Shown here piece by piece: positions 32,352 through 44,602 of a DNA stretch of 64,000 nucleotides. The notes under the pieces were generated by a model. That model ran no database searches. It saw only the letters and a program-made list of their open reading frames with translations, and had not been told where the DNA came from. Where the stretch lies: contig NC_061808.1 in NCBI RefSeq assembly GCF_021462225.1, positions 24,775,119 to 24,839,118 of the forward strand, given 5' to 3'. Made by a program: the position numbers and the translations under genes. This DNA is from Girardinichthys multiradiatus. Taxonomy: Eukaryota; Chordata; Actinopteri; Cyprinodontiformes; Goodeidae. The stretch's first letter is position 1. Each line of letters begins with the position of its first letter.

Positions 32352-33926
32352 CACTGCTCAAAAAATTAAAGGCAACACTTAAACAACACAATATAACTCA
32401 AAGTGAATCAAACTTCTGTGAAATCAAACTCTCCACTTAGGAAGCAACACTGATTGACAATTAATTTCACATGATGTTGTTCAAATGGAAAAGACAACAG
32501 GGGGAAATCTTTGTGGATTAGCAAGACACTCAATAAAGGAGTGGTTCTGCAGGTGGGGACCACAGACCACTTCTCAGTACCTATGCTTTCTGGCTGATGT
32601 TTTGGTCACTTTTGAATGTTGGTGGTGCTTTCACACTCGTGGTAGAATGAGACGGACTCTACAACCCACACAAGTGGATCAGATAGTGCAGCTCATCCAG
32701 GATGGCACATCAATGTGAGCTGTGGCAAGAAGGTTTGCTGTGTCTGTCAGCGTAGTGTCCAGAACCTGGAGGCGCTACCAGGAGACAGGCCAGTACACCA
32801 GGAGACATGGAGGAGGCCGTAGGAGGGCAACAACCCAGCAGCAGGACCGCTACCTCCACCTTTGTGCAAGGAGGAACAGGAGGAGCACTGCCAGAGACCT
32901 GCAAAATGACCTCCAGCAGGCCACAAATGTGCATGTGTCTGCACAAACGGTTAGAAACCGACTCCATGAGGATGGTCTGAGGGCCCGACGTCCACAAATG
33001 GGGGTTGTGCTCACAGCCCAACACCCTGCAGGACGCTTGGCATTTGCCAGAGAACACCAGGATTGGCAAATTCACCACTGGTGCCCTGTGCTCTTCACAG
33101 ATGAAAGCAGGTTCACACTGACCACATGTGACAGACGTGACGGAGTCTGGAGACACCATGGAGAGCGATCTGCTGCCTGCAACATCCTTCAGCATGACCG
33201 GTTTGGCAGTGGGTCAGTAATGGTGTGGGGTGGCATTTCTTTGGAGGGCCGCATGGCCCTCCATGTGCTCGCCAGAGGTAGCCTGACTGCCATTAGGTAC
33301 CGAGATGAGATCCTCAGACCCCTTGTGAGACCATATGCTGGTGCGGTTGGCCCTGGGTTCCTCCTAATGCAGGACAATGCTAGACCTCATGTGGCTGGAG
33401 TGTCTGCAGTTCCTGCAAGATGAAGACATTGAAGCTATGGACTGGCCCGCCCGTTCCCCAGACCTGAATCCGATTGAGCACATCTGGGACATCATGTCTC
33501 GCTCCATCCACCAACGTCACGTTGCACCACAGACTGTCCAGGAGTTGGTGGATGCTTTAGTCCAGGTCTGAGATGAGATCCCTCAAGAGACCATCCGCCG
33601 TCTCATCAGGATCATGTCCAGGGGTTGTAGGGAGGTCATACAGGAACATGGAGGCCACACACAATACTGAGCCTCATTTTGACTTGTTTTAAGGACATTA
33701 CATCAAAGTTGGATCAGCCTGTAGTGTTTTACCACTTTAATTTTGTGTGTGACTCCAAATCCAGGCCTCCATTGGTTAATACATTTGATTTCCATTGATG
33801 ATTTTTGTGCGATTTTGTTGTCAGCACATTCAACTTTGTACAGAACAAAGTATTCAATGAGAATATTTCATTCATTCAGATCTAGGATGTGTTATTTGAG
33901 TGTTCCCTTTATTTTTTTGAGCAGTG
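32352..33926 (+). mobile_element. Tc1-like element family B, full length but broken
   Basis: Terminal inverted repeats cactgctcaaaaaattaaagg and its counterpart ending ttttttgagcagtg; TA on the left, CA on the right (a probable mutated TA). The sequence corresponds to a very widespread fish Tc1 family that I recognise. It lies in the same orientation as FKBP3, between FKBP3 and FAU. Confidence 0.9.
32647..33669 (+). pseudogene. Tc1 family B transposase, broken
   Basis: It starts [12 protein letters not shown] at 32647, but a TGA at 32716-32718 follows after 23 codons, where an Arg codon is usual. It continues with [14 protein letters not shown], the catalytic VLFTDESRF and MQDNARPH. Frame is lost near 33405 and regained on another frame with WPARSPDLNPIEH, which carries the catalytic Glu. 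A further TGA lies at about 33569. All three acidic residues survive but the protein cannot be produced. Confidence 0.87.
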
Positions 33927-34297
33927 CACATTCAGAGCACAGGCAGTAGATAGGGTTATAAGATTTAAGAAATTAAAATCAGTCTTTTTCAAGAGCTGAA
34001 TACGTTTTTTGGGTTTCATGGGAAAAAGGCAGTATTGTTCAGTGATCTTTGCTCCAAACAAAAACCTCATTTAGAACTTTCAGCGAAACAAATACGATCA
34101 CAGCAATTTTGGTAGAAAAGTTGCTATAAGCAGCAATAGAAGTAGAAGTTCTAACTATATTAAATGTAAGACTTCACCAAGGCCTACAATTACATTTTTT
34201 CCTTTTAAGGACACACAGAAACCCTATTAAAAAAAAACGCTGGTTTGCTAGTGAGCCAGAATGAAGACATTACTAGATGAAGCCAAGTCAAATATCT
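33927..34297. other. Intergenic, nothing recognised
   Basis: Non-coding spacer between Tc1 family B and the FAU polyadenylation signal. No feature recognised. Confidence 0.45.
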
Positions 34298-34303
34298 TTT
34301 ATT
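34298..34303 (-). terminator. FAU polyadenylation signal
   Basis: The plus-strand tttatt is AATAAA on the minus strand, 77 bases past the FAU stop codon. A short 3' UTR is typical of ribosomal protein genes. Confidence 0.65.
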
Positions 34304-34379
34304 CTGTACAAGACAATGTTTAACTTGGTAAAAAACTGACAGCTGTTGTCGTTATTTCTCCCTCAGAGCATTGAAGCAA

Positions 34380-35210
<831 letters not shown>

Positions 35211-35217
35211 CTTTACA

Positions 35218-36354
35218 CTGGAAGAGGAGAAAAAGAGGTTAGGAATGAGTAATGAATCTGTCGCTGGATTTACAATTAGGCTACTGACAAACCTTTGGGC
35301 TTCCAAACCTGTGTTTTATCTATCAGAAGGGTAGATTATTTTAATCGATATAAAAACAGCCAGTTATTGTTTGTGAGTACCTATAATCTGAAGACCATCT
35401 GATTAAATATGCGAGTACATACCTTACTAACCCCAGACAAATAAATTGTGTCCAAATAGCTAGAAATAGTGCAAGTGGGGTTGCTAGGTTCTGAAATTAA
35501 GCTTTGAGTTTTTTTAAACAATGTTAATACAAATATTCCTACAAAGACTGACTTAAAAAGGCATTTAAATTGAATGCATTTTGTTGTTCTGCAAGAATGG
35601 TAAAAATATCAAATTTTCTACACTAAAATACTTAACCTTTCTGCTGAATAAAGGAGTCCGTTAATATTTATTCTAACGGAAAACATTTAACACAGAATGT
35701 TGAGGTAGAAATATCCGTCGTTTACAAATTGTACTTGTTTTTTTTTTTTATAAATATTCTGTTTTGGGTGACCTGTTTTATTGTAAATTGAGAGACTACA
35801 TGCCCCAGAATTCCGGATCTTAAGACGCTTAACTTCTTGGCTGATTAAAACTAAATCTAGTCTTAAAACGAGCTTGAGTGAGTCGACCTACTTCCAAGTT
35901 ACTATCGTGGCTTTTTGGTGCAACACATGGACAATCTGCGACCCTTAAACTTATTTGTTACAGCTTTACATCGAGTCAACATGTCGGCCTTTCGATCGGA
36001 AACCGCCAGTGTACTGGCGCAACATTTAATAACGACGACAGCAATAGATTTTGACCACAGCATTAAAGATATATATTTGAGAATTTATTCGAGAGAAAAA
36101 TACACCGCTGCAAAACTTTAGATAAAGAAACTAGGGGTACTCTTCTAGCAAACTCTGTGCTAGCTTAGCTTAGCCTAGCCACATGGAACATGCGTTTTAC
36201 AGAAGTCGCTCTACAATATGCAAAATACAGATTTGGAACAGAAAATCTAACCAAAAAACATTGTGGCTACTAATAGAAATACCGAATCTGCAAAGTTAAG
36301 TGTTCGTGGTTACGTCTTGAAAAGAAATTATGGCAGAAAATGAAGGCGTCTCAC
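35218..36354 (-). other. FAU intron 1
   Basis: From the acceptor before 35217 to the inferred donor at 36354 (gtgag on the minus strand after AACGAG). No repeat or RNA gene was recognised. Open frames here, such as 35915-36121 on the plus strand, are unconvincing. Confidence 0.6.
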
Positions 36355-36430
36355 CTCGTTTGATGCTAGTCGTTCCACGCTAAGCATAAAAAGGAATGTC
36401 TAAGGGGCAGCACAGCGCATGTGCAGATTT
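36355..36430 (-). promoter_or_regulatory. FAU first exon and promoter, NRF1-like site
   Basis: The non-coding exon ends at 36355 with a good donor. The plus-strand gcgcatgtgca (about 36416-36426) is an NRF1-like palindrome just upstream. A pyrimidine-rich stretch on the minus strand (cattcctttttatgc, about 36384-36398) is a candidate 5' TOP start region typical of ribosomal protein genes. All of this is inferred from motif. Confidence 0.45.
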
Positions 36431-37259
36431 ACGTAACGTTTAGCGGAAGCAACAGTGACGCCCATGACACTCAGCAGGAGATTAACTTAATTTGATCCCG
36501 AGGCACTTCCAAATAAAAAGATGTTAATAAAAAATTTACAAATAACCTATAAAAAAAAATTCTAACCTCAGTAAAAACAACAGAGAAGCTGTGGTTATAT
36601 CTTTGCTAGGCAATAATATAATAAAGTTCAAAGAGCTAAAGGTTAGGATATGAATTATCTTCATAACTCGTTATTGCTCATTTCATGTGATCACGTGACT
36701 CAAATTGCTGAACCACTAAAATTACAATCGCAGGCAAAACGTGTTTATTCCAGCTCCTAATAAGGAAATGTTCTTCTATAAAAGGAACAAATCTGCATGT
36801 GATAAACATGCATGTTTTGTAAACAAGATATTGCTATGCCACCATAGATACTTCAAATCAATTACTTCATGTCATGAAACAGGAGTCTTGAGGATATCAA
36901 TCTCTTTATTAGGAAATCAGTTCAAAATAAAAAACAAGGAGCTCTTCATGGAAACTATCATGAAATTTTTACATGTCTTACTGTATGGAAAGAAGACATG
37001 ACTCAAGAAACATACATAAATGTTTCTCTAACAACTTTATAGCCATAACAAAGAAAAACCAAACTAAATCAGTCAATCTAAAATTAAAAAGCCTTTGTCT
37101 TGTATAGGACAAAAACAAAAAAAATCAATTTGCCTTCAAACAACACTTAATAAATCAACAGATTGATACAATATATCTAATTACTGTTTAAAAACCAACT
37201 GATTTACATTCTACCGTTGAGAACCAAAGTTGTTCTAACACAGGGATGTAGCATGACGT
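36431..37259. other. Intergenic between FAU and PRPF39
   Basis: AT-rich spacer with no recognisable gene or repeat. Confidence 0.45.
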
Positions 37260-37265
37260 TTTATT
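37260..37265 (-). terminator. PRPF39 polyadenylation signal
   Basis: The plus-strand tttatt gives AATAAA on the minus strand about 145 bases beyond the stop codon. Confidence 0.55.
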
Positions 37266-37410
37266 AGCAAACAGTAAATAACAGTAGTGGAAAAAAACAA
37301 AAAAAGGTTATCCTGCTCAGTGTGCGGCTGAATTAAAATCTCCTCGACACCCAGGTAATTTGCTCTGCTTCAAGATTTAAAGACAGAAAAAGATGTGTCT
37401 CAATCTTTCA

Positions 37411-40400
37411 TCATGTAGGAGGAGGAGGGTAGTATTGGTTGTACTGGGCATACTGGTTGTACTGCCCCCAGGAATTTTGTCCCCAACCACCATACTGTTG
37501 CTAATAAAGAAACAGAAATAGATTAATGACTGGATACATTAACTGGATTGGATCAACATTTCCAACAAAACATTCTACAAAAACCTACCTGGTACCAGTT
37601 GTAGTTGTATGCAGAATTGTTTGCCTGCATGTCCGTCATTGCATTTGCTGCAGCGGCAGAAGCATCATCTACTCTCTGCCTCTTTCCATCAGGTTCTTGA
37701 GAGCTTGAGAAGAAGATTCAAATTAGATCATTTTTCTGACTTGAAGACCATCGTGGCACTGCATTTCTATCCTTAGGGTCTAAACAATGCTTGGTGTCTG
37801 AGAACATGAAAATGCAACATGTTAATGCGTGATCCAAGCCGTTTCCTCACCCACCTGTCATATCCATTCTCAGCCTTCCTCTTTAAAGACTCGTTTTCTT
37901 TCTGTAGATTTTGTTGTTCCTCATATGCAGCCACAAGCCTAAGCAGTGAATCAAAAAATACTGATCAGACAAAGTTTTACTTAAAAGTAACAGTCTATTC
38001 TTAACTCATTTAACTTACGCATTGATGTCACTGCCGAAATCTTCTAAGAATTCAACTTTGCGCTGGGAGAAAACAATGCGGGATTCCAGGGGCAGTTGGC
38101 TCCTTAGGGCCTGGTCAAAACAAGCCAAGATCTCCACCTCATTCTGTGTCACATCTCCATTGAATTCCAGCTCCAGCAGGTTTAAGTATAGTCTTGAACT
38201 GGTCTGCAAAGGCAAAAACACATATATTAAATACAATGCTATGCAACTGATACAGCTAGCAACATTTGTCTTCCTGAAAAAATTTTAACTCTTCAGTCAA
38301 AAAAAAAAAAAAAAAAAAAAGAAATTCATATGCATTTTGTCATATCAACAAATCCTTACCTGGTCTTTCTCAATAGCATCAAGAAGCACCTTCTTTGCCT
38401 TGCTAAGACTTCTTTGCACCTTCACCAGGTGCCTAGCCAACTTTACAGCATAGAACGATGACTCTGTGGCATTGTTGGCAGACTCCATTGCTTCCTTTAA
38501 CAGTGCCTCAGCTTCTTCCAAGTTGCCGCGGCGACGCTCCAGACTGACTCTCCGTAGACGAACCATGGCCAAACCTGGGATTGTTTCCTCCAAGGTCTTC
38601 AGGATTCCACGAGCCTCTTCCATGTTGCCTAGACAGAGATAAATACATTGACCCTAGTTCATTTACTTGCGCCATATTAAATGATTGCAAAGGTGAAGAG
38701 GTTTCTGTCTTTTGGTTAACTTGAAAAGGTCATGCCTTTGTTTCATCCTGCCTGGACTATTGTAATATTTTTTATGCTGGAATTAAAGGGTCACAGGTTG
38801 GCCGACTGCAGTTGGTCCAAAAGGCTGCAGCTTGACTTTTAACTGGCACATCCAAGCAAACCACATTACTTCCAGACTGGCTTCTTTGCACTGGCTGCTT
38901 GAGTGTTTAAGAACCGATTTTAAAATGTGTTGTTTGTTTTTAAATCTTTAGATTGACTGGCAACGCATTATCTTAACAGCAACAACTTCTGAGACATAAT
39001 GTTCAACAAGAATGATCTCAAACACACATTAAAACCCTTTTGAAAGTTTGTGAAATATGCTTGAAAGTCAACTAGTGACAGGAGACTATTTAAATGATTG
39101 TTACTTTTCAAAAGAATAAAATTAAATATCAAGCCACTATTATGTCAGCGTGACCCTAACCCAACCCCAAAGAATATTTGTCCAAAGACAGTGGGTATAT
39201 GCATGTATATATTTGAGCCTATGTGGATTAGGTAAAATCCCCTAATAAAAACTTGTCTGATGAATTAATAATGATTTAAACCAATCATTAAAATGGCAAA
39301 TTAATATGACATTCATGCTACTAAACTGCAGGCGACTGATAAATTAGTTCAAATTGACAGTCTGACTCAGTTTTTCTTAATGATATACATACCTTGTTGC
39401 TCCTCAAAGGCTGCCCACAGAAGGTGGATGGAAGGTTTTTTGAGCAGATGTATAGAGCAGGCCTTCTTGTACACATGTCTCGCACCATCAACACTGAAGC
39501 CTTCTAGATATTTTGCATACTTCAGAGTGGAAAAAAGGAAAGCAAGTTGGGAGAAAGGCAAGAGGACAGAGGAAAAAAGAAAAGAAGAGAAAAGGCAAAA
39601 GAGACAAAACATTTTTAACCTGTTTATACAGTTCACGCACACAGTGAATTGCTTCACAGACAAGATCGTTTTTAGAAATTTTCTGTGTAAACCCATCAGC
39701 ACCTTCATGGAACCAATTAGATAAGTTTCTGTAAGGTAGTGGGAGACGAAGAAGATGCAACGTAGTAGTTGGCAAATGCTGCAGTCAAATCTTGTGTGGC
39801 AAGCTGGCCATCCCCTAATGCAACAGATACAGTCACATATCAACGTTACACGCAAAGAGTGCAGGAGGTTTTTCTGTTTTTGGTTTTTTTCTTGTTTTTT
39901 TTTTTAACTGATTCGATGTGATTATCAACGTTGATGGGGAAGTGCAGGGAGGCAGCAGCAACGAGACGCGAGTTCAAGCCCAAAATACCTTGATCCAGAA
40001 CTCCTCGTAGAGGGCACACGCGATGAGGCATCGTTCAAAGAGAACCACCACTCGCTCTGGCGTCCCATTTTCAATTTCGAAGTCCAGGTACTCCTTCCAG
40101 TTGTTTAGCTGCGTCTTCTCCAAGGCTTTGACGTGGAAGTATGGTCGCTTAATCTGAAAAGTAAAAAATTACTTAGAAAATGATCCATCATGAAAAATTA
40201 TTTTACTGTAAATATGGATGGAAAGAAAGAAAGCATACCCCTTCTTCAAAGGCCCAGCGCTTGCTGACTTCATGCTCGTTGTGGTTGAACAATTCCTGCC
40301 GAGCCTCAATCACCTTGTGCCGCATGTTTTCAATTTCTGTCACCCTCTACATAAAAACACACATAAAGAACTAGATCAGCATTTTTTTGTTTCTCTCCAG

Positions 40401-42844
40401 CACAACATTGTCCACTTGATGAATACTGCTAGTCCTGCAACCAAGGATTTACATCACCATGATGTTGCCAGAGACAAGAAGCCTGTAGAAGGGACAGGAA
40501 AGTTTGCACCCTGCACAGCTGGGTTCAAAGGAGCCCCGGTTGATCCTTTTAGTTTAAAGCGAGTCCCTTACTGGATCTCCTGGCTTGGCTGGTGACATAG
40601 AAACACTTCTTCAAACCTGAACATTTTTTACCTATGTTATCATGGACAACAGGAAAGCTCCTGCTAAACCTGCAAGTGGAATTTTGTCAGTTTTCTCCCT
40701 TACTAGGAATGGCAACCTCATTCTTACCTTAGCAGGATCTGCAAGGTCCTCGGTACCAGGTGGCAGCTCCTCCTGAGGAATGTTTGCGTCTCCATCTTCA
40801 CCAACCATTCCAGACAGGCAAGATTTAGAGAGCTCGAGTCTAAGCTGAACAAACTCCTCTTCTGACAAAAAGTATTTGGGGTGGTTGCCCTGCACGTGAT
40901 CTTTGAACCTGCGCATACAAAACCAAATTTTATTCTTAGTGCTCAGTGAAACAAAAAAGATGAAGTGCAACTCAAGAAGTTAAAAATATATATATTTAAA
41001 AAGAAAAGCTGCTCATCCTTCTGCGTACCTCTGAAAGTGCTGAGAATACAACTGTGTTGGGATGCCCATGATGCGATCGTAGATGGTGGTGACATTAGCC
41101 AGCTTCTGCTGTTCTGTTTCCCAGGTTATGTAGGACTCCCAAAGGCGATCAGATCGGAAATCTGTGCCTGCTGCAAGCACTGCATGTTCATATGAGCTAT
41201 CAGAAAATAAAATAAAGGTATGTTTACTGATAATGCCATGGGTTGCAAGTAAGTGACATTTTTGGCAAAGAATGTTTTACTCACGCTCGAATTCGTCCCT
41301 CTGTCTCTGGGTCATTGGGGTCCGAGTTTTCTTTTATAAAAGTGAGGTAGTGAAGCCAAAGGTCCACACTGAGAGGGATAGCCTGTAAGCCTCTTCTGTA
41401 CACCTTGGTAGAAGGAATTTGAAAAAAAAAAATTGTCACAAGCTGAAACTGTTTTATGATGCTCTAAAAACATTTAACAGTTTTGACATGCACAATGGAT
41501 AAAGATTTGAGTGCAAACCAAATAGTTTGGAGTTTTCCTACTTTTATTGTGCAGCAATGTTTGCCAACCCTGGTGTTCGAGACATTATCCAGTATGTTTT
41601 AGGCCTGTCCCTACTCCTAAACACTTGATTCAAAGTAATCAATTACCCCAAGGGCTATATTTAACAACCAGGGTAATTACTAGTCAAATAAAATTTGGTA
41701 TGTTGAAACAGTTAAACATCTACATACAACATGCAAGACATAGCTTGAACACTAGGGTGGGGACACACTAGTTATAGACTGTCACAATAACACTAATTCT
41801 GTCTAGCTGCTCCTCAGACTAAAAAGGAATAATCAAGAAACAAGTCCCAGAGAAACATTTACCTCTTCTGCAACCTGTATATTGCCATGCTTTTTCTCAA
41901 GATCTGCGTATTTCTTCCAGTAGCCATAGCAGTAAGGATAACGTAGGAAGAATACATCAAACGACTTTCTTGCAGCTGTAAGAAGATTCTGCAAAAGACA
42001 CAAAGAATAAACAGACATTACAATTCCAGTTCTAAATGAAAAAGTAAGGTACATACACCATGATAGAGCCAGACTGAAATATGTCACTACCGTATTACAT
42101 GCAAATGTAATAATCTGCATTTTCTTACTTCTTGTTCCACATATTGCAGCAGTGCAACCCAAGCATTGAAGTCTTCTGGGCTGTCTTCACAGATCTTATA
42201 AAGTTTTTCAAACTCTGAGGGTAGGCTTGGTTCGGTAGGAACAGAGGCTTCCTGTGAACTTTCTTTGGCTGGTTCTTCCAGCTCCATACCATCCTCTAAC
42301 TGTGATGCTTCAGTACCATCTAGACATGATGGACCATGAGAAAAGACAAAATCAAATTAAAGTAATATCACAACAGAAAAAGTTACATTCATTTGCTACG
42401 TGATGAAATTGACCCGTAGTTGCTGTCTTTTTCTAAAAAACACTATATGACGTTAAACTACATTAGCTATTGTTGGTTACCTTGACTTCCATCCTGAACA
42501 ACAGCCTCTGGCTGAGACTCAGACGCATATTCCACTGCTTGGTCTGCTTCCTCTGTAGGTGGTGGTGGTGGAGGAGGTGGCGGTGGAGGTGGATGCTGCT
42601 CTTGGAAAAGAGAAGCAGTGGCAAGCTGAAACTGTTCCACAGCCTTCTCCACAGATCCCAGTTCCGGGGAGTTTATTTGTTGGTTTTGCTGCTGCTCATC
42701 CTGAGAAGAATCTGAACCCTCCGGCACTATGTTAGCGACTGGTTGTGGAGGAACTTGGTCCAAAGACCAGTCTGCTGCTTGAGCAGGAAGGTTAGGAAGA
42801 AATGCATTCCCATTACTCTCCATGGTGGACTCAGTGTCCAGCAT
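37411..42844 (-). CDS. prpf39: PRPF39, pre-mRNA processing factor 39 (U1 snRNP HAT-repeat protein)
   Basis: A splicing factor that helps U1 snRNP select 5' splice sites; it is built of HAT repeats. Minus-strand coding exons: 42481-42844, 42129-42319, 41863-41988, 41285-41403, 41029-41196, 40728-40908, 40239-40346, 39989-40153, 39393-39519, 38360-38628, 38019-38203, 37855-37938, 37589-37703, 37411-37500. All use GT-AG and sum to 2292 bases, 763 residues. I chose the first ATG (42844); an in-frame ATG at 42823 is an alternative. The N-terminus is acidic with a run of 12 Pro (about 42561-42596). HAT blocks include [49 protein letters not shown] and [11 protein letters not shown]. The tail is Gln/Tyr/Asn-rich. 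A LINE relic lies in the intron between 38628 and 39393. Confidence 0.96.
38710..38945 (+). mobile_element. LINE relic in a PRPF39 intron
   Basis: The plus strand translates to a decayed LINE C-terminal block: [28 protein letters not shown], then the pattern of the usual LHWLPV region. It is antisense to PRPF39. Short and frameshifted. Confidence 0.6.
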
Positions 42845-42877
42845 TCCAGTAAGAATGACACCTTTAGAATTACAGGC

Positions 42878-43956
42878 CTGTTGAAAAACACATTTTGATT
42901 GATATATGACTTTAAACATGTGAAATACTTATTTTACAAGCAAACCCAAAGGAAAAAAGCAGTTAAAAACATGGCAATTTTAAAGATTTTTGCCTGCATT
43001 CACCTTTCTTTTCTTTTAACTTAAAATTAATAAACCAATATGCTGATGGTAGAAGTACGGTACAGAAATGGTATTAGATATGCCATTTAAAATAGCACCT
43101 GCACAAAAACAGAAGATAGCTTCTTAATCAATATATTTAAGTGGTCTTGATTGATTTTGATTAATAAAAGGCACTTTGAAGCAGACAAATAATTTTCCAG
43201 AACTCGTTTGAAGACATGCTATCATCCCAGGTTAACAAAAACCCAAACTGGAACCCAGTACCCGTGGTACATCATTAAACCCAATGACACACTAAGTTTC
43301 AATTTAGTTAAACATTTACATTAAATTTAAAGACTATTTTTTAAATGTATCAGCGCCAAAAATAAACTCAATCAACTAGTCTGCAGAAGCGCCAGCTGGT
43401 GGTGCAACAAGATACTTCCTAGCTTTAATTTCAAATTCCCCCCCAAGTTCGAGTTAACTTACTAAAAATAATATCGGCACTATGTGTTATATATACTCAA
43501 CACCTTAGCATACCCTATTTAAGAACTTGATGTTTAAAAAAGCCTGGTAGAGTTACAGTCGATAAGGTTTGCTTAAATGAGGCGATGTCTCATCCGGGTG
43601 ATCGTTTGCTCAAAGTTCAGTGTTAAATTAGGCCTCTAAGCCTGTCTACTTGCCGCGAATGTTAAGCTAGCTAGCTTAACAGCATAGCCATTTTCACGAG
43701 AGCATTATTTTTTTAATCATTATTTTATTATATAAGCAAATTATATTCCCACCTACTGAACTAAAATATCGAGTCAACAAATTAACACAACTATAAGTAA
43801 ACGAAATGTTTCCAATTTCTTTCGTCCTCAGTTAGCAACACGTACCAGGTTGCCTGTCCGGTTATCGTCTCCACCAACGTGGCTAGCGTTAGCACTGTGT
43901 CGAATTGTAGTCATTTAAAGCAAAGAAAGACCAACATTGTAAAACAAAAATCTCAC
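42878..43956 (-). other. PRPF39 intron 1 (inferred)
   Basis: Runs from the acceptor at 42878 to an inferred donor at 43956 (GCTGCAG|gtgag on the minus strand). No repeat or RNA gene was recognised. Confidence 0.5.
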
Positions 43957-44100
43957 CTGCAGCTCCCAAGTCACCGATGTCAATCTTATAAAACGTTAAA
44001 TAGTCTCCAAAGTTATAACCCAACAACCGCAAGGCGCGCGTCACCCACCATACCTATCAACTTGGAAGAAGAACAGGAGCAAAGTGCGCATGCCTGCTCA
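43957..44100 (-). promoter_or_regulatory. PRPF39 first exon and promoter with NRF1-like site
   Basis: A non-coding exon ending at 43957 is inferred from a good donor. The plus-strand gtgcgcatgcc at 44085-44095 is a near-perfect NRF1 palindrome (GCGCATGCGC). CpGs cluster around 44030-44045. No TATA box is seen, which suits a housekeeping promoter. Confidence 0.5.
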
Positions 44101-44602
44101 AAACACCATAGTGACACGCTAAACGGGGTTCCCATGCAAAAGTGCAGGGGCTGAGCCTTTTTTTTCACAAACTTTATTTACTCATAGCCAAAGCGAGGAA
44201 AAAATAATATTAACATTTAAGAACATCTTTTAACATAAGCAAAAATATAAAAAAAATACTTAAAAAAAACAAACAATTAAGTTGCCAAGACTTTAAAACA
44301 AGGCGGGGAAGGCAAAGCAACATAACAAGAGGTCAAGCCATCATTGTGCGTAATTATACCTAGTGTCAAACACAACTGAAACTGCTTAGAACTCACTGGC
44401 TGTTAAAGTGGCTCCAAAATTCCTGCAAACTGAAAAGCCTTCCTTATTATTCCACACCTAATTTACCAATAATTTACCAACAGAATATTATTTTTTAACC
44501 AGTTTTTAAAAAAAATAAAAATTTGTTTTCATGACAACAATATTCTTGTTCCAAACTAAACGTTTAGCTGGGGAGAAGCTTTAGATAAGAAACCAGGCTA
44601 TA
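44101..44602. other. Intergenic, nothing recognised
   Basis: AT-rich spacer upstream of PRPF39 with A-rich runs. No feature recognised. Confidence 0.45.

Noticed and set aside
42561..42596. Poly-Pro run in PRPF39 as an assembly error
   Set aside because: It is in frame, codon use is mixed (cca, cct, ccg, ccc classes), and the exon sum stays a multiple of three.
37411..44000. C/D-box snoRNA in PRPF39 introns, as known in mammals
   Set aside because: I looked for paired C (RTGATGA) and D (CTGA) boxes in the larger introns and found no convincing pair. A covariance search (snoscan or Rfam) would decide.
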